NCBI GenBank assembly: GCA_017591395.1
Contig: WEDG01000756.1
Location: 105,688 to 169,687, forward strand
Length of the DNA stretch: 64,000 nucleotides
Origin: Schistocephalus solidus
Lineage: Eukaryota; Platyhelminthes; Cestoda; Diphyllobothriidea; Diphyllobothriidae
Reading direction: 5' to 3'
The notes below the pieces were generated by a model. That model ran no database searches. It worked only from the letters and a program-made list of their open reading frames with translations, and was not told the DNA's origin. How positions within the stretch are numbered: position 1 is the stretch's first letter; every line of letters starts with the position of its first letter. The position numbers and the translations under genes were made by a program. This document shows positions 37,334-43,635 of the stretch, piece by piece.

Positions 37334-40300
37334 TGAAAAACAGGCATCCCAAGATATTCAATATATATATATGTAGTGCCACAACATTCTATGACCTGTC
37401 TGAATAGAGGGAGGACACCGAAATGTCGGCTAACCAACCGGCGTGAGTGCCGGGCTGTCGGCAAATACGGGGAAGGGCCATAGGAGTGCTGACGAGAGAG
37501 GATTAGAGCGAGAGCTTTACTGCGAGCGTTGCGGGAAGGCGTGACAGCGGTTACGAGGGAGATGGATGACGTTCATCTTCAGTAACATGCAATTACATCC
37601 TCTTCATCTCAGATCTCGCAAAAAGCTTTCCGTCCATCTCAAAAATCCTGTCAGTCCTGCTGGTCATTAAATGGGCGATGGCTTCAATCCTGCCTTACCC
37701 TGAACGACGCGGTTATCTGGGAAAGACGTGAACAGGTCCTCCATGTTTCCCCTGGGTAATGCATGTTGGTATCATGGTTGTATACCTATAATAGTTCGCC
37801 CGTTAATAAAAACATTAGGAAAACCTCTATTAAACCGCAACTCACAACACACCTTCATCTTAAACGATACTTACGTATATTGTAAGTAAGGAATTCAAAA
37901 CTACTCCAAAAGTTTTTTAGTTCATGTTACGCAAGCTGTAGTTTTTGTCCATTTATTGTCCGATTATATAAATTAAAAATTACAGTTTTATTTATAAACG
38001 TGGAATTTTGGCTGGAAGTATCTGAATCCCGAGCCGTAGTGGAGGCACTACAAAGTGCTCTCCCTCCATTCCATGTTGAGTACTCTTGCGCATCTTCGTA
38101 GTGATTGGTGTAGTTGTACAAGTGCGCACATACCCCGTCCTCTGAACTCTTCGTATTGACTGTCAGTTATTCCCTTCTGCACAGCACAAATTGACCTCGC
38201 AAGCACCCAAGCTGGGCGGGCCAAGGAGAACGAAACCATGCTCTTGGCTAGCAAACTACGACAATCCATGAGGAAACTTCAGAAGTCGGCAGAGAACCTA
38301 CTGGATCGAGTCCGCTCCTCGAGTCGTGACCCACCGCCGCCGCCACCACCGCCCCCGCAAAAATGTGTCCATGATGCGAAGAAATCACACCGTCACCACT
38401 GTCAGCATCGAGCAGTGACTGGTTACCCGGCCAGAGACCCAACGGCTAAGAGACGCCACCGCAGTCTCTCGGTGCATTCACCTCAAGAGGGTTTAGACGG
38501 GCCTGCAGCCCCAACGACCGAGGAGGGTCACTTTGACCCGAAGTCTCGTCAGTGTTCCGAGGAACTAGTAGGAAATCGAAGTGATTTGCTCCCACGAGGC
38601 TCTCATGGACAGTTGTGAGCTTTTTTTCACCTACTGTATCCTGCCTGTTATAGGAGAACACATACGACAGTAATTTTCTCTCAGTGTACTGACCCAGTAC
38701 CACTGGGCTTCGAATGAGGATGCCCCCAATTTATAAGTCAATGCTATTAACAGCAAATGCGTAAAAGCACTTGTCTTTGTAGGCTGGTGATATCATTTAT
38801 TTAATTGGGGCCGAAGTGCAGCTTCAACTTTTGGACTGTGTGAACATGATATGTCACTGTTAGGGTGCGTGCAGATGTTCAACATGTCCGAACTTCTGTC
38901 GAATATCAGTATTCGGTATGAACTAGTCTTTGCATACTCCCTAAGATTATATGTGTGCATATTCACCGCAAATGTAAGCTCATACTGCAACCGGAGTGGT
39001 TCATATTTCTCTTCTGTCCAGTTAGGCACAAGTTATCCAAATATTAAACATCAACGCCAGTAAAGTAAGTATTATTTGGTCCCCACAGAGGTTGTCCATT
39101 AGTCCAACTCTGTGAAAAGAGTTTTTGGTTGGATTTGAACGCAAGGGCAAATCTTGAGTACATCCAACACTCTAATTGCCTGGAATTTATTCACAATCAT
39201 GTTTTTCAATCAGTAATTTGTTTTTCTAACACAATGGGAGCTTTATAAGATGTTTGCTTACAGTTTAGGATAAAAGCAGTGTTTGAACATCTATCCAGCA
39301 CAAAACAGAATTTTATGGACTCCATTTTAAAAACTGTACAACAGTAAACACTTTAGTTTCCAATCCAGTTAGGTTTGGGTTTACAGTTGACCTCTACTGC
39401 GTGACATAATCTTCCTAGTGCTATCCATTCTCACTGCCGCTTTATATATTCCTTTAATAAGCAATGAGTATGATTTTGTACTGATTTACGAATTTCGAGT
39501 GGTAAAAAACATCAGTTATTGCAGATATGCACGAGGAATCCGACAGATTTTTTCAGAAACACGTCGAAACGAAAAGACTGTAAGCCAAAAGCATTGGGCG
39601 AGTGGTTATCTGGTAGTGGAAGCGAAGAGGCCAATTCGAGGAAGTATTCGCGAAGGAGACTTGATCGCTGGAACAAGAGCTTCATTGGCATGAAGTTTCC
39701 GATCCTCACTCGAATCCACTATCAACGGAGACAAGATCAGATATCGGTAGTGGATTTCAAAGGCACTGCAGTATTTACAGAATGTAGTTGCTAGACCCCT
39801 GCGTGCCTAGCATAATTGGCAGCTAACCCTATCTGACCTCGTCTCCAATGAGAGGTTCGAGTAAGGATGCGGAACTTCAGGTTAATAAAGCTCTTTCTCC
39901 AGCTAGTCTGTTTCCTTCTTGGCGAATGCTTCCTCGAACTTGCCTCTCCGCACTATGAGGAGCATATCACAGAGCAGAGGCCAACTCTTAACCTAATTTG
40001 ACTGGAAACTTAAGTGCGCAGGGGCATACAATTTCCAAAATGATGTCCAAAGCATTTAATCATGTGCCGGATAGATGCTCAAACACCGATTTTACTCTAA
40101 ACTGTGATCAAACATCTTATGAAGCTTCCAATGTGTTAGAAGAAAAACCCGATTGTGAATAAAATTTAGGGCTCTCGGTCAGGGCTTCGTAGCTCAGGTG
40201 GTTGGAACTTTGGCTGTACTCAAGCCTTGCTCTTGCTGTCTTATGTTTAGAGCCAACAGAGGCCCTCGTAAAAGCAGAGCCCTCGTAAAGTAAACTAAAA

Positions 40301-41157
40301 CACGGTTAATTTTTCTGCTACTTAGATGATCTATCAATAAGGAGCACTCTAACCGGATGCCATCAACTTCACAACGGATTCTAGTGCGAACTAAAAATCC
40401 CTTTAATTGCTTTACTGATTTAATATTTGAGGGCCTTATACGTTTTCCTCTGAATACGAACGCAAAGTTTAAGGTCCGTGCGTATTATTTTGACGAAAAT
40501 TTATCATTTGGATGATATATAATCAAATAGGTAGACGTTCGAAAAGATCCGAATTTTCTAGTTATTCGGCTTAAATCTTTATTTTCATAACAACCGTAGG
40601 ATTATCTTTCGCGCGAAGCAAGTTTATCAGGATAAGTATCAATATTCCCTTCATGAGAAACGATCAGCTATCATTCTACCCTTAAAATGAAGTGTGCAAA
40701 TTGGATTTACCTTTGCTAGTATTTTTCTAACAAGAGATTCTCCGTGTTTAGTCAGTGCAGCCGAGAAAATTGGCTGTAATGGATCTAGTAGTGAGTGCTG
40801 TTTTCGAGATGCAACAGGATCCGCTTGGTTAGCATAACTCTTCTTAAGTCTGTGAACCTTTTTCCTTAATTGCGCAGGTTTTCACCACGGAACCCTGAGT
40901 ATATGCTTTACAGGGGACAGGAAGAATCAGGCATAAGGCCCCAGCTCGACGGTCATTCAGATGCATCCGAGACGCCAAATGAGGCCGTTGAACCAGAGCT
41001 GGACGCATCTTCTGTAAGCCTTCCCCGTCAAAAATTTGCCACCCAGACCACCTTCTCATGGGATACGGAGAGTAGCCCAAGAGAAAGCCCTTTGGGGAGT
41101 AAAACAAAAAGCAATTTCCACTGTATGCAGAGCTATGCCGACGACAAATTTGAATAG
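711..41157 (+). CDS. Large multi-exon coiled-coil protein gene (5' end not seen)
   Basis: Exons were placed by reading frame, GT/AG sites and matching phase: 711-846 and 1008-1187 (tentative), 3752-3873, 5742-5940, 11047-11193, 12532-12789, 15451-15623, 17323-17444, 18533-18644, 26806-26888, 27921-28023, 28221-28286, 28532-28719, 31103-31466, 38185-38614, 40878-41157. From 3752 onward each junction is phase compatible (one exon needs a note, see 15451). About 980 residues are visible. The first two thirds is rich in Leu, Glu, Lys and Gln with heptad spacing, so a long coiled coil; the rest is basic and Ser-rich with a Cys cluster, a run of Pro and an acidic end. A cytoskeletal, centrosomal or scaffold role is possible but is only inference, because no catalytic motif is visible. 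The gene hosts most of the window's mobile elements in its introns. An AATAAA lies at 41436, about 280 bases past the stop. Confidence 0.72.
1008..1187 (+). CDS. Coiled-coil gene exon, tentative
   Basis: A strong pyrimidine tract ends in CTAG just before 1008, and a GTAAGT donor follows 1187. The 60 codons are open and phase 0 at both ends, which fits the exon at 3752. The first 25 residues look like coiled coil ([18 protein letters not shown]). The last ~25 are hydrophobic and unlike the rest, so a weaker donor near 1092 (GTGGAC) may be the true end. Confidence 0.5.
1188..3751 (+). other. Intron sequence, nothing recognised
   Basis: No supported coding region. A (TCC)n-like pyrimidine stretch lies at 1525-1551. 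The open frame at 1586-1969 on the - strand has no recognisable motif. Confidence 0.5.
3752..3873 (+). CDS. Coiled-coil gene exon
   Basis: TTTCAG acceptor and GTAATT donor. 122 bases, phase 0 in and phase 2 out. It encodes a Lys/Glu/Ser-rich helix and joins in frame with the exon at 5742. Confidence 0.75.
4932..5113 (-). mobile_element. Family A repeat, 5'-truncated
   Basis: The 3' part and the stem I/GAAA side of the core remain (5086-5110). The sequence then leaves the family before CTGATGA. Confidence 0.55.
5130..5272 (+). mobile_element. Family A repeat fragment with decayed core
   Basis: B box GGTTCGATCC near 5143, then a core at 5185-5230 in which CTGATGA reads CTGACGA and GAAA reads GACA. 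The core is probably inactive because of the second change. Confidence 0.55.
5323..5597 (-). mobile_element. Family A repeat, older copy
   Basis: Full-length diverged unit. The core at 5449-5493 has CTGATGA and GAAA intact, but stem I is weakened (GGCTAA/CCAGTC). Confidence 0.6.
5742..5940 (+). CDS. Coiled-coil gene exon
   Basis: CTTTCAG acceptor and GTATGC donor. One base completes the Arg codon begun in the previous exon, then 66 codons follow, ending in phase 0. The sequence is strongly helical and heptad-like ([17 protein letters not shown]), then [11 protein letters not shown]. This is one of the clearest coding stretches in the window. Confidence 0.85.
5941..9599 (+). other. Large intron, mostly unassigned
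   Basis: Holds a decayed family A repeat (8388). The 6640-7480 part is more GC-rich than its surroundings and open on the - strand for 171 codons, but no motif is recognised, so it may be an old mobile element. Confidence 0.45.
8388..8510 (-). repeat. Family A repeat, strongly decayed
   Basis: Retains GACCAAAATGGCCATTTG and a B-box-like TTCTGAACCC. The ribozyme core is unrecognisable. Confidence 0.35.
9600..9760 (+). repeat. Sequence related to the family B leader
   Basis: Shares the order GGGGAGCCCAGTAGATGG ... CACCCATACCTC ... TGAATAAATAC with 26195-26265. No core is seen. Confidence 0.35.
9830..10194. mobile_element. Family A repeats, inverted pair
   Basis: A 3' fragment on the - strand (9830-9942) faces a full unit on the + (9947-10194). 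The + unit has an A box near 10040 (TGGCTCATTGG), a B box GGTTCGAATCC at 10082-10092, and a core at 10121-10165. Both ends abut (TA)n. Confidence 0.75.
10121..10165 (+). ncRNA. Hammerhead ribozyme core, family A
   Basis: CTGATGA 10127-10133 and GAAA 10148-10151. Stem I is GATTGG/CCGGTC, with two G-U pairs. Confidence 0.7.
10195..10280. repeat. (TA)n microsatellite
   Basis: Near-pure TA dinucleotide repeat with TATG interruptions, between two family A segments. Shorter tracts flank it at 9808-9829 and 10311-10339. Confidence 0.95.
10281..10670. mobile_element. Family A repeat fragments
   Basis: A 30-base tip (10281-10310, +) sits between two (TA)n tracts. A permuted unit on the - strand follows (10384-10665): core 10399-10443, B box near 10476-10486, A box near 10517. 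It runs past the start of one unit into the end of another, as expected if it derives from a tandem array or a circular template. Confidence 0.65.
10399..10443 (-). ncRNA. Hammerhead ribozyme core, family A, diverged
   Basis: CTGATGA and GAAA are intact. Stem II is TGCT/AGCC with one mismatch, and stem I GACTGA/CCGGTC is weakened at the pair next to the core. Confidence 0.6.
10690..10775 (+). repeat. Penelope-like 5' region fragment
   Basis: Shares GCAGGACATGGAGTCAGG and TGATCCGGACAT with 23102-23135, next to AT-rich sequence. Confidence 0.45.
11047..11193 (+). CDS. Coiled-coil gene exon
   Basis: TTTCTGTAG acceptor and GTAAAG donor. Exactly 49 codons, phase 0 at both ends. Heptads include [14 protein letters not shown] and LTAKLEARE. 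Confidence 0.8.
11880..12170. repeat. Penelope-like 5' region fragment, self-inverted
   Basis: Contains GTTTCACCGAT with GGTTCCCCAGCGTTC, and in reverse GGACCCACCGATAAGC. Both match the 22945-23135 sequence, so two copies of the 5' region face each other. Confidence 0.45.
12532..12789 (+). CDS. Coiled-coil gene exon
   Basis: TGCTTTTAG acceptor and GTTTGT donor. 86 codons, phase 0 at both ends. The first half is coiled coil ([15 protein letters not shown]). The second half is a Lys/Pro/Ser linker ([14 protein letters not shown]) that breaks the helix. Confidence 0.82.
12790..15450 (+). other. Intron, mostly unassigned
   Basis: Apart from the family A copy at 13853-14025 nothing is recognised. 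Confidence 0.5.
13853..14025 (-). mobile_element. Family A repeat, older copy
   Basis: The core at 13881-13925 reads CTAATGA, with the essential G lost, so it should be inactive. Stem II is GGTT/AGCC. Confidence 0.55.
15451..15623 (+). CDS. Coiled-coil gene exon with competing acceptors or a frameshift
   Basis: The exon ends before GTATGAG in phase 1, which fits the exon at 17323. Two AG sites lie 13 bases apart. The first (exon from 15451) opens a helical frame, [14 protein letters not shown], that runs off into a stop (TAG at 15559). The second (exon from 15464) keeps a single open frame to the donor, but its first 16 residues are less helical. The coiled-coil signal switches frame near 15511-15520. 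So either a single-base indel is present or the downstream acceptor is used. Confidence 0.65.
15995..16172 (+). repeat. Degenerate CTAACCC-rich stretch
   Basis: Repeated CCTAAC, CTTAACC and CTAACG words over about 180 bases with almost no G. It may be an eroded telomere-type or simple repeat. Shorter stretches of the same character occur near 2440 and, in reverse, near 6490-6560. Confidence 0.4.
16771..16907 (+). repeat. Tandem duplication covering an exon, copy 1
   Basis: Matches 17224-17361 including GGCAAACGGCTAGTTTAGTC and the exon start AACTTAAAAC. The copies are about 450 bases apart. Confidence 0.75.
16868..17000 (+). CDS. Duplicated exon pair, possible alternative terminal exon
   Basis: 16771-16907 is a diverged copy of 17224-17361, which covers the next exon and its acceptor. 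The copied exon (16868-16908) is still open in the right phase and has a GT donor. A 44-base GT...AG intron then leads to 16953, where the frame stays helical ([16 protein letters not shown]) and ends at TAG (16998-17000). This could be an alternative C-terminus for the coiled-coil protein or a decayed duplicate. The acceptor before 16868 is GAG, weaker than in the parent copy. Confidence 0.35.
17323..17444 (+). CDS. Coiled-coil gene exon
   Basis: Acceptor TTTTAG. Two bases complete a Glu codon, then 40 codons run to a GTCAGT donor, phase 0. Heptads include [20 protein letters not shown] and [11 protein letters not shown]. Without splicing at 17444 the frame runs on to a stop at 17526-17528, so a longer terminal form is possible. 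Confidence 0.72.
18533..18644 (+). CDS. Coiled-coil gene exon, linker region
   Basis: Acceptor TTTTTAG and donor GTAAGT. Phase 0 in, phase 1 out. It encodes a Val/Lys/Thr-rich, non-helical stretch, the first clear break from coiled coil. Confidence 0.7.
19229..19296. repeat. (TA)n microsatellite
   Basis: Pure TA tract next to the Penelope 5' fragment. Further tracts lie at 19543-19571 and 19713-19762. Confidence 0.95.
19300..19520 (-). repeat. Penelope-like 5' region fragment
   Basis: Matches the 5' region of Penelope element 1 (22945-23135) in reverse: CATCGGCAAAACACGTG, GAGGAGCCGAACCCC, then ATTTCAGAAATTATTTCCCC. It lies between two (TA)n tracts. Confidence 0.55.
19574..19716. mobile_element. 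Miniature fold-back derived from Penelope 3' ends
   Basis: Perfect 28-base inverted repeats at 19574-19601 and 19643-19670 match the outer tips of the 23275-24954 fold-back. The segment to 19716, ending at (TA)n, matches 24955-24992. All protein-coding sequence is missing, so this is an internal-deletion form resembling a MITE. Confidence 0.7.
19885..19929 (-). ncRNA. Hammerhead ribozyme core, family A
   Basis: Intact core in reverse: CTGATGA, GGCT/AGCC, GAAA, stem I GACTGG/CCGGTC. Confidence 0.75.
20038..20082 (+). ncRNA. Hammerhead ribozyme core, family A
   Basis: Intact core. The stem II loop is AATT in place of AATA; stem I is GACTGG/CCGGTC. Confidence 0.75.
20208..20289. repeat. (TA)n microsatellite
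   Basis: Pure TA tract separating the family A palindrome from the 3' end of Penelope element 1. Confidence 0.95.
20290..23135 (-). mobile_element. Penelope-like retroelement 1, nearly full length, decayed
   Basis: Read on the - strand. The 5' region (23135-22950) is followed by an N-terminal region with KYQELFEKK and [12 protein letters not shown] (about 22930-22780). A helical segment follows (22749-22303), then reverse transcriptase motifs FYGLP and [11 protein letters not shown] (22060-21950), the YVD box (21560) and [20 protein letters not shown] (21430-21370). Next is a GIY-YIG nuclease with CSCGQSIYV and ETGR (about 20970-20910), and a C-terminus with SINKCNDLP (20740). The frame is broken several times. 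The catalytic YVDD box reads YVDA and the helix that should carry the other catalytic Asp is scrambled, so the enzyme should be dead. The element is flanked by (TA)n on its 3' side. Its 3' UTR has a GAAACGTC motif (see findings). Confidence 0.85.
23145..23262 (+). repeat. Family A repeat, 3' part only
   Basis: GGTATTCTGCCTATATCACT, then GCTGTGCGGCTACTGG and GCGGTGAGCACCC. It lies between Penelope element 1 and (TA)n. Confidence 0.5.
23275..24003 (-). repeat. Left arm of the Penelope fold-back
   Basis: Pairs with 24226-24954. It holds one extra T beside the GGTTTTCGCC near 23690 compared with the right arm. The GIY-YIG region is on the - strand. Confidence 0.88.
24226..24954 (+). repeat. Right arm of the Penelope fold-back
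   Basis: Reverse complement of 23275-24003. It has one extra C in a C-run near 24782, so the two arms have equal length. The GIY-YIG region is on the + strand. Confidence 0.88.
24991..25049. repeat. (TA)n microsatellite
   Basis: Pure TA tract between Penelope element 2 and the first family A unit. Short tracts at 23263-23277 and 25862-25888 mark the other borders. Confidence 0.95.
25051..25268 (-). mobile_element. Family A tRNA-hammerhead repeat, inverted partner
   Basis: Same family in reverse orientation, meeting the dimer head to head at 25268. The core is at 25076-25120, the B box near 25149-25159 (GGATTTGAACC on the + strand) and the A box near 25190-25200. It starts right after a (TA)n tract that follows Penelope element 2. 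Confidence 0.8.
25076..25120 (-). ncRNA. Hammerhead ribozyme core, family A
   Basis: Reverse-strand copy with intact CTGATGA, stem II GGCT/AGCC, GAAA and stem I GACTGG/CCGGTC. Confidence 0.75.
25269..25570 (+). mobile_element. Family A tRNA-hammerhead repeat, dimer unit 1
   Basis: A 302-base unit. The polymerase III A box (TGGCTCAATGG, 25300-25310) and B box (GGTTCCAATCC, 25343-25353) sit in a tRNA-like segment with a normal A-to-B distance. A hammerhead core (25382-25426) follows. The 3' part has GTTCCATTCCATCATATG, CGCATAGCG-like and CAGATCGGTGAGCCCCAC. Every feature recurs 302 bases downstream. Confidence 0.85.
25382..25426 (+). ncRNA. Hammerhead ribozyme core, family A unit 1
   Basis: Stem I strand GACTGG (25382-25387), core CTGATGA (25388-25394), stem II GGCT-AATA-AGCC (25396-25407) with a C/A mismatch at its base, GAAA (25409-25412), then TGGCCATT and CCGGTC (25421-25426). 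CCGGTC pairs fully with GACTGG (one G-U). Stem III is only two base pairs (AU/AU around GGCC) and the predicted cleavage is after ATT at 25420. The segment ATGGCCAT is self-complementary, so stem III could form between two copies. Confidence 0.78.
25571..25868 (+). mobile_element. Family A tRNA-hammerhead repeat, dimer unit 2
   Basis: Direct repeat of the preceding unit with a handful of substitutions. The A box is at 25602-25612 and a consensus B box (GGTTCGAATCC) at 25645-25655; the hammerhead core is at 25684-25728. It ends in (TA)n at 25862-25888, which separates it from family B. Confidence 0.85.
25684..25728 (+). ncRNA. Hammerhead ribozyme core, family A unit 2
   Basis: Identical in all core positions to the copy 302 bases upstream: CTGATGA 25690-25696, GAAA 25711-25714, predicted cleavage after 25722. 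Cleavage at both sites would release a 302-nucleotide RNA. Confidence 0.78.
25889..26141 (+). mobile_element. Family B short repeat, dimer unit 1 (partial)
   Basis: Begins after (TA)n at TCCTGTTTGAATAAATACCC and runs to CTCTCTGCA. It repeats 362 bases downstream. It contains a hammerhead-like core at 26061-26108. Confidence 0.8.
26061..26108 (+). ncRNA. Hammerhead-like core, family B
   Basis: Stem I GATTGG/TCAATC pairs over six bases (one G-U). The conserved loop reads CTGAATGA, one base longer than the canonical CTGATGA. Stem II GGC/GCC is followed by GAAA (26090-26093). A three-pair stem III (ACA/TGT) leads to a GTA cleavage triplet at 26100-26102. In unit 2 GAAA is CAAA. Activity is doubtful because of the extra base. 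Confidence 0.5.
26142..26503 (+). mobile_element. Family B short repeat, dimer unit 2 (full)
   Basis: A 362-base unit: a leader with a GGCCGACTTCGGCC hairpin (26152-26165), CACCCATACGGAGC, the shared TCCTGTTTGAATAA segment at 26251, and the core at 26423-26470. It ends in a short (TA)n. 9600-9720 has a related leader (GGGGAGCCCAGTAGATGG, then TGCCTGAATAAATAC). Confidence 0.78.
26806..26888 (+). CDS. Coiled-coil gene exon
   Basis: Acceptor CTACTGTAG and donor GTGAGT. Two bases complete Glu, then 27 codons follow, phase 0 out. Polar residues ([20 protein letters not shown]). Confidence 0.7.
27078..27162 (+). repeat. (CCA)n then (CAA)n microsatellite
   Basis: CCA triplets shift to CAA triplets. 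It lies in an intron of the coiled-coil gene; the open frame across it is a Thr/Asn repeat and not a gene. Confidence 0.9.
27921..28023 (+). CDS. Coiled-coil gene exon
   Basis: Acceptor TTTTCCGTAG and donor GTAAGC. 34 codons plus one base. Includes [17 protein letters not shown] and a short helix at the end. Confidence 0.7.
28221..28286 (+). CDS. Coiled-coil gene exon, short
   Basis: Acceptor TACTTTTAG and donor GTGTGA. 66 bases, phase 1 at both ends. It is short, but the phase match on both sides and the helical content ([20 protein letters not shown]) support it. Confidence 0.65.
28532..28719 (+). CDS. Coiled-coil gene exon
   Basis: Acceptor TATTTGCAG and donor GTGAGA. Two bases complete Asp, then 62 codons, phase 0. 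A last amphipathic helix ([17 protein letters not shown]) is followed by a basic His/Arg/Ser-rich stretch. Confidence 0.75.
28720..31102 (+). other. Intron, nothing recognised
   Basis: No repeats or coding regions could be supported. Confidence 0.5.
31103..31466 (+). CDS. Coiled-coil gene exon, basic tail with Cys cluster
   Basis: The exon begins after ACATAG and ends before GTACG. It enters in phase 0 and leaves in phase 1, matching the exons at 28532 and 38185. It encodes about 121 residues, basic and Ser-rich, with a four-Cys run followed by Pro-Cys-Gly that could bind metal or be lipid modified; no family could be recognised. The acceptor has a poor pyrimidine tract. Confidence 0.6.
31745..32069. 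mobile_element. Family A repeats, inverted pair
   Basis: A - strand unit (31745-31905) faces a + strand unit (31906-32069) that ends in (TA)n. The - core (31792-31836) is intact and its stem II is TGGCT/AGCCA, five full pairs. The + core (31995-32039) keeps CTGATGA but has lost GAAA. Confidence 0.65.
31792..31836 (-). ncRNA. Hammerhead ribozyme core with a complete stem II
   Basis: CTGATGA, TGGCT-AATA-AGCCA and GAAA. The base of stem II, a C/A mismatch in most copies, is here a U-A pair. Stem I is GGCTGG/ACAGTC with one mismatch beside the core. Confidence 0.65.
32070..32129. repeat. (TA)n microsatellite
   Basis: Pure TA tract directly after a family A unit. Confidence 0.95.
32775..32880 (+). 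repeat. tRNA-like short repeat, family D
   Basis: GGCTTCGTAGCTTAGGCGG resembles a tRNA 5' arm and A box. It shares CAAGCCTTG and the downstream order with 40185-40275. Confidence 0.4.
33176..33197 (+). repeat. (GA)n microsatellite
   Basis: Short GA tract in intronic sequence. Confidence 0.85.
36665..36775 (+). repeat. Diverged family B relative
   Basis: GGCTGATCGAAAACTCAAC, AAGCCTAAAACAGTGCC and TCTCTTCTGCAGTTAT align with the family B core and end. The loop again has eight bases (CTGATCGA). Confidence 0.35.
37270..37330. repeat. (TA)n microsatellite
   Basis: TA tract followed by a short TA run at 37361-37373 and then a GAAATGTC motif (see findings). Confidence 0.95.
38185..38614 (+). CDS. 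Coiled-coil gene exon with polyproline tract
   Basis: Acceptor TTCTGCACAG and donor GTGAGC, phase 1 in and phase 2 out, matching both neighbours. A 40-residue amphipathic helix ([20 protein letters not shown]) is followed by nine consecutive Pro, then a His/Arg/Ser-rich region. The Pro run could be a ligand for SH3 or profilin-type partners. Confidence 0.75.
39590..39840 (-). repeat. Penelope-like 3' region relic
   Basis: Matches the 3' UTR of Penelope element 1 (20290-20510): GATCGCTGGAACAAGAGC, then GAAGTTTCCGATC and ACTCGAATCC, in the same order, diverged. No coding sequence remains. Confidence 0.5.
40185..40275 (+). repeat. tRNA-like short repeat, family D
   Basis: GCTTCGTAGCTCAGGTGG is a good A-box-like start. 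The copy at 32775 is its diverged partner. No intact B box is seen. Confidence 0.4.
40878..41157 (+). CDS. Coiled-coil gene final exon
   Basis: Acceptor TTGCGCAG. One base completes Leu, and the frame then runs to TAG at 41155-41157. It encodes about 92 acidic, Ser/Pro-rich residues. AATAAA follows at 41436-41441. Confidence 0.72.
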
Positions 41158-43486
41158 AATGCTAGGATTTCTCAGCCTTTCTTCATTGGATTCGAATGGT
41201 ATGCTTCCTATTTACTAATTACTAATCTTTTGTTATTACTGTTACCCTTAGCATTATTATAAATATTATTCAGTTCAACAGTTTTAATTTTTAACCTAGA
41301 CTGGTTCACGGCATAATGTGGACTTGCAGAGCACCAAGTGGGTATTTTGTCGGTAGACAGGGTTTCAGTTCAGTGCTTCTTATATTTGATGTCACTGGAA
41401 CGAGAGTATCGGATAATTGGAGTGAGGTTTATTATAATAAAAAAAGGGAAGGGAGCAAGGTTTGTGTAACTCAAAAGTATAAAGTAATGATAGGGAGCAA
41501 CCAGAAACCCTTTGTTTAATGAGTAACTGGCCTTAACTGAGTCTAGTTATGTCACGGAAAGCGCCCTTAAGACATCATTTAAAATGCACACCGAAGATAA
41601 TAGAGCAAAAACTATTGACCACACTAGGTTAGACTTAATTATTAAGAGATTTGCGGCTGCGTTTCTTCTCGAAACTATTGCACACTGAAGTGTGCGTATA
41701 CTATGTGTAAATCATTCGTATTTTATGGTTTTCGTCAGGATACAGACGATTTAGCATTATTTGAACTAAAAAGTACTCAAACTAGATGCTTTACTTCGTT
41801 AATTTATAAGCGTTCACTTGTAATGTTTGGTGACGATGTTTCCGCTTTCCAGAACATTCCTTGTATGCCATGCCTATCCAGTACGAATCCCGCGAGGTCT
41901 TAGTCCTTTAAAACAGGCACGGTGTGAACTTTTCTGCACTTCCAAAGTGAATAATAGGCTCCTAAATACCGTTTCAATAAAAATTTCACGAATGCAGTAG
42001 GCATGTATTCTGAAATTTATCTTTACAAATAAGGTGGTGATACCAGTTAATGAGTTTCACATATTTGATCTTGCATAATTGCTATAAAAATATTCTGCAG
42101 AATTAAGTTGCAAAAGTTTAGTATCAGTTAAACTGTGAAGGGCTAAGGTTACTAAGAATTCAGGAACTGTTGTTTTTCGCCTAACTTTTGATCCTAGCCT
42201 TGCCGTTATTGGCTGATAGGCATTTCGCTAGTAGCCAGAACGACTAATACATGCTTTTGTAAGTGTTGGGGACTTCCTTTTGGTCGAATTCATATGAACG
42301 TTAAGCCTCGTGGGCTCAATGTTTTTGATGATATCAAAGTGTCAAAGTAATTAAACGAAATTTAGCCAGTGCGGAAATATTTTTTGAGTAATCAAGTATT
42401 TCGAGAAAAGAAAACTTCACAATTGGAAGTTTTTCTAGTGACAGTTCTCCATCGTTAGCGATTTAAGATATGTTTCATTTAACATCAAAGGACTTGTTAG
42501 GGTAAGGTATTTGTATCAAAATACAAGGTTATCTTCAGTAATACCAACAAATGTTCACAACTAAAAACAATAAATGTAAATGAGTACTGATTTTTACCTC
42601 TGGCAGATATGACCTAATTTGTTGTACACTTGATATATTTCTAAACCTGTCGTTAACAAAATAATACTTCAGAGAATAAATAATTTCTTAAAAGGTGTGT
42701 CTCATCAGGCATTATGTACAGCCAATGTGTGATGCCAAAAACGATGCAGCATAGAAGCGGCTATGCAAAATAAAAAAGTTCCAATAAAGTGCATTGATGA
42801 TGCAATACCCGGATTTTATGTCCAAACCAGAAGTCGTTACCCACCTGGAGACTCAAGAAGTCACCGAGGTTGACAAAACAAGATAAAATATAACTTTGCT
42901 CATGGAAACGTTTGACATTTTTCTGCTTCAAACGTTGCACAAAGTGTTAAAAAAATGTAGTTAATTGTAAAAAGTGGGAAAAAATCAACGTTTTCTCAAG
43001 AAATGGTCATCAAAAAATAATTTGACACAAATCAATCAAGAACATAATCCAATAGACGTAAGCAGTCACTAAAATCAAAAGTTAAATTGAACCCGCGTTC
43101 GATGCCTCTCAACGTCTGCAAACATTTTGCATTACTGTTCTTTCAAGTCTACCCATTCGAGTTACATAAACCGTTTCTTACGCCAAATGAGCATTCTCTT
43201 GCGTGGCGACTAACGTATAGCTCGCTCACTTTCTTACATATTTCAGCTCATATAAAAGTTATTATTTGAAAGTGCGAAGTATTAAATTCCCATCAACTTT
43301 ATTCCTCCGCCTTCTTTTAACTAATACTATTGCGTTTGGTACTTCCAAAATTTTCTTTTACTGCTGTTCAGTTTTCGCGCATAGTTTACCATGTGTTCTT
43401 CTAGGTGTAACCTTCACATATTTTTCTTTTTAGAATGAAACTCGTCCGCACTAGTTGCCAGATTTCTGCATTTCCAACACCTGATT
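41158..43486. other. AT-rich intergenic region
   Basis: Lies between the 3' ends of the two convergent host genes. No coding sequence or repeat family is recognised. Confidence 0.5.
41436..41441 (+). terminator. Candidate polyadenylation signal of the coiled-coil gene
   Basis: AATAAA about 280 bases past the coiled-coil gene's stop codon. Confidence 0.35.
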
Positions 43487-43492
43487 TTTATT
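43487..43492 (-). terminator. Candidate polyadenylation signal of the START gene
   Basis: AATAAA on the - strand, about 145 bases past the stop codon of the START-domain gene. Confidence 0.4.
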
Positions 43493-43635
43493 CAAAGGCA
43501 ACAAAGAAAACCAAATTTCCAGAAAGCCTCAAAAATCACAAAAAATGAAAATCCGTTTCAATAAATAAAATAGGAGAAAGAACGATATGAACTCTTTTGG
43601 TTATTTTTTTGCTGTTTTTAAGCTTTAAGTAGAAA

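Larger units (their letters stand above)
32881..38184 (+). other. Large intron, mostly unassigned
   Basis: Contains the family B relative (36665), the GA and TA tracts, and a GC-richer part at 35050-36900 with short open frames on both strands but no recognisable motif. Confidence 0.45.
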
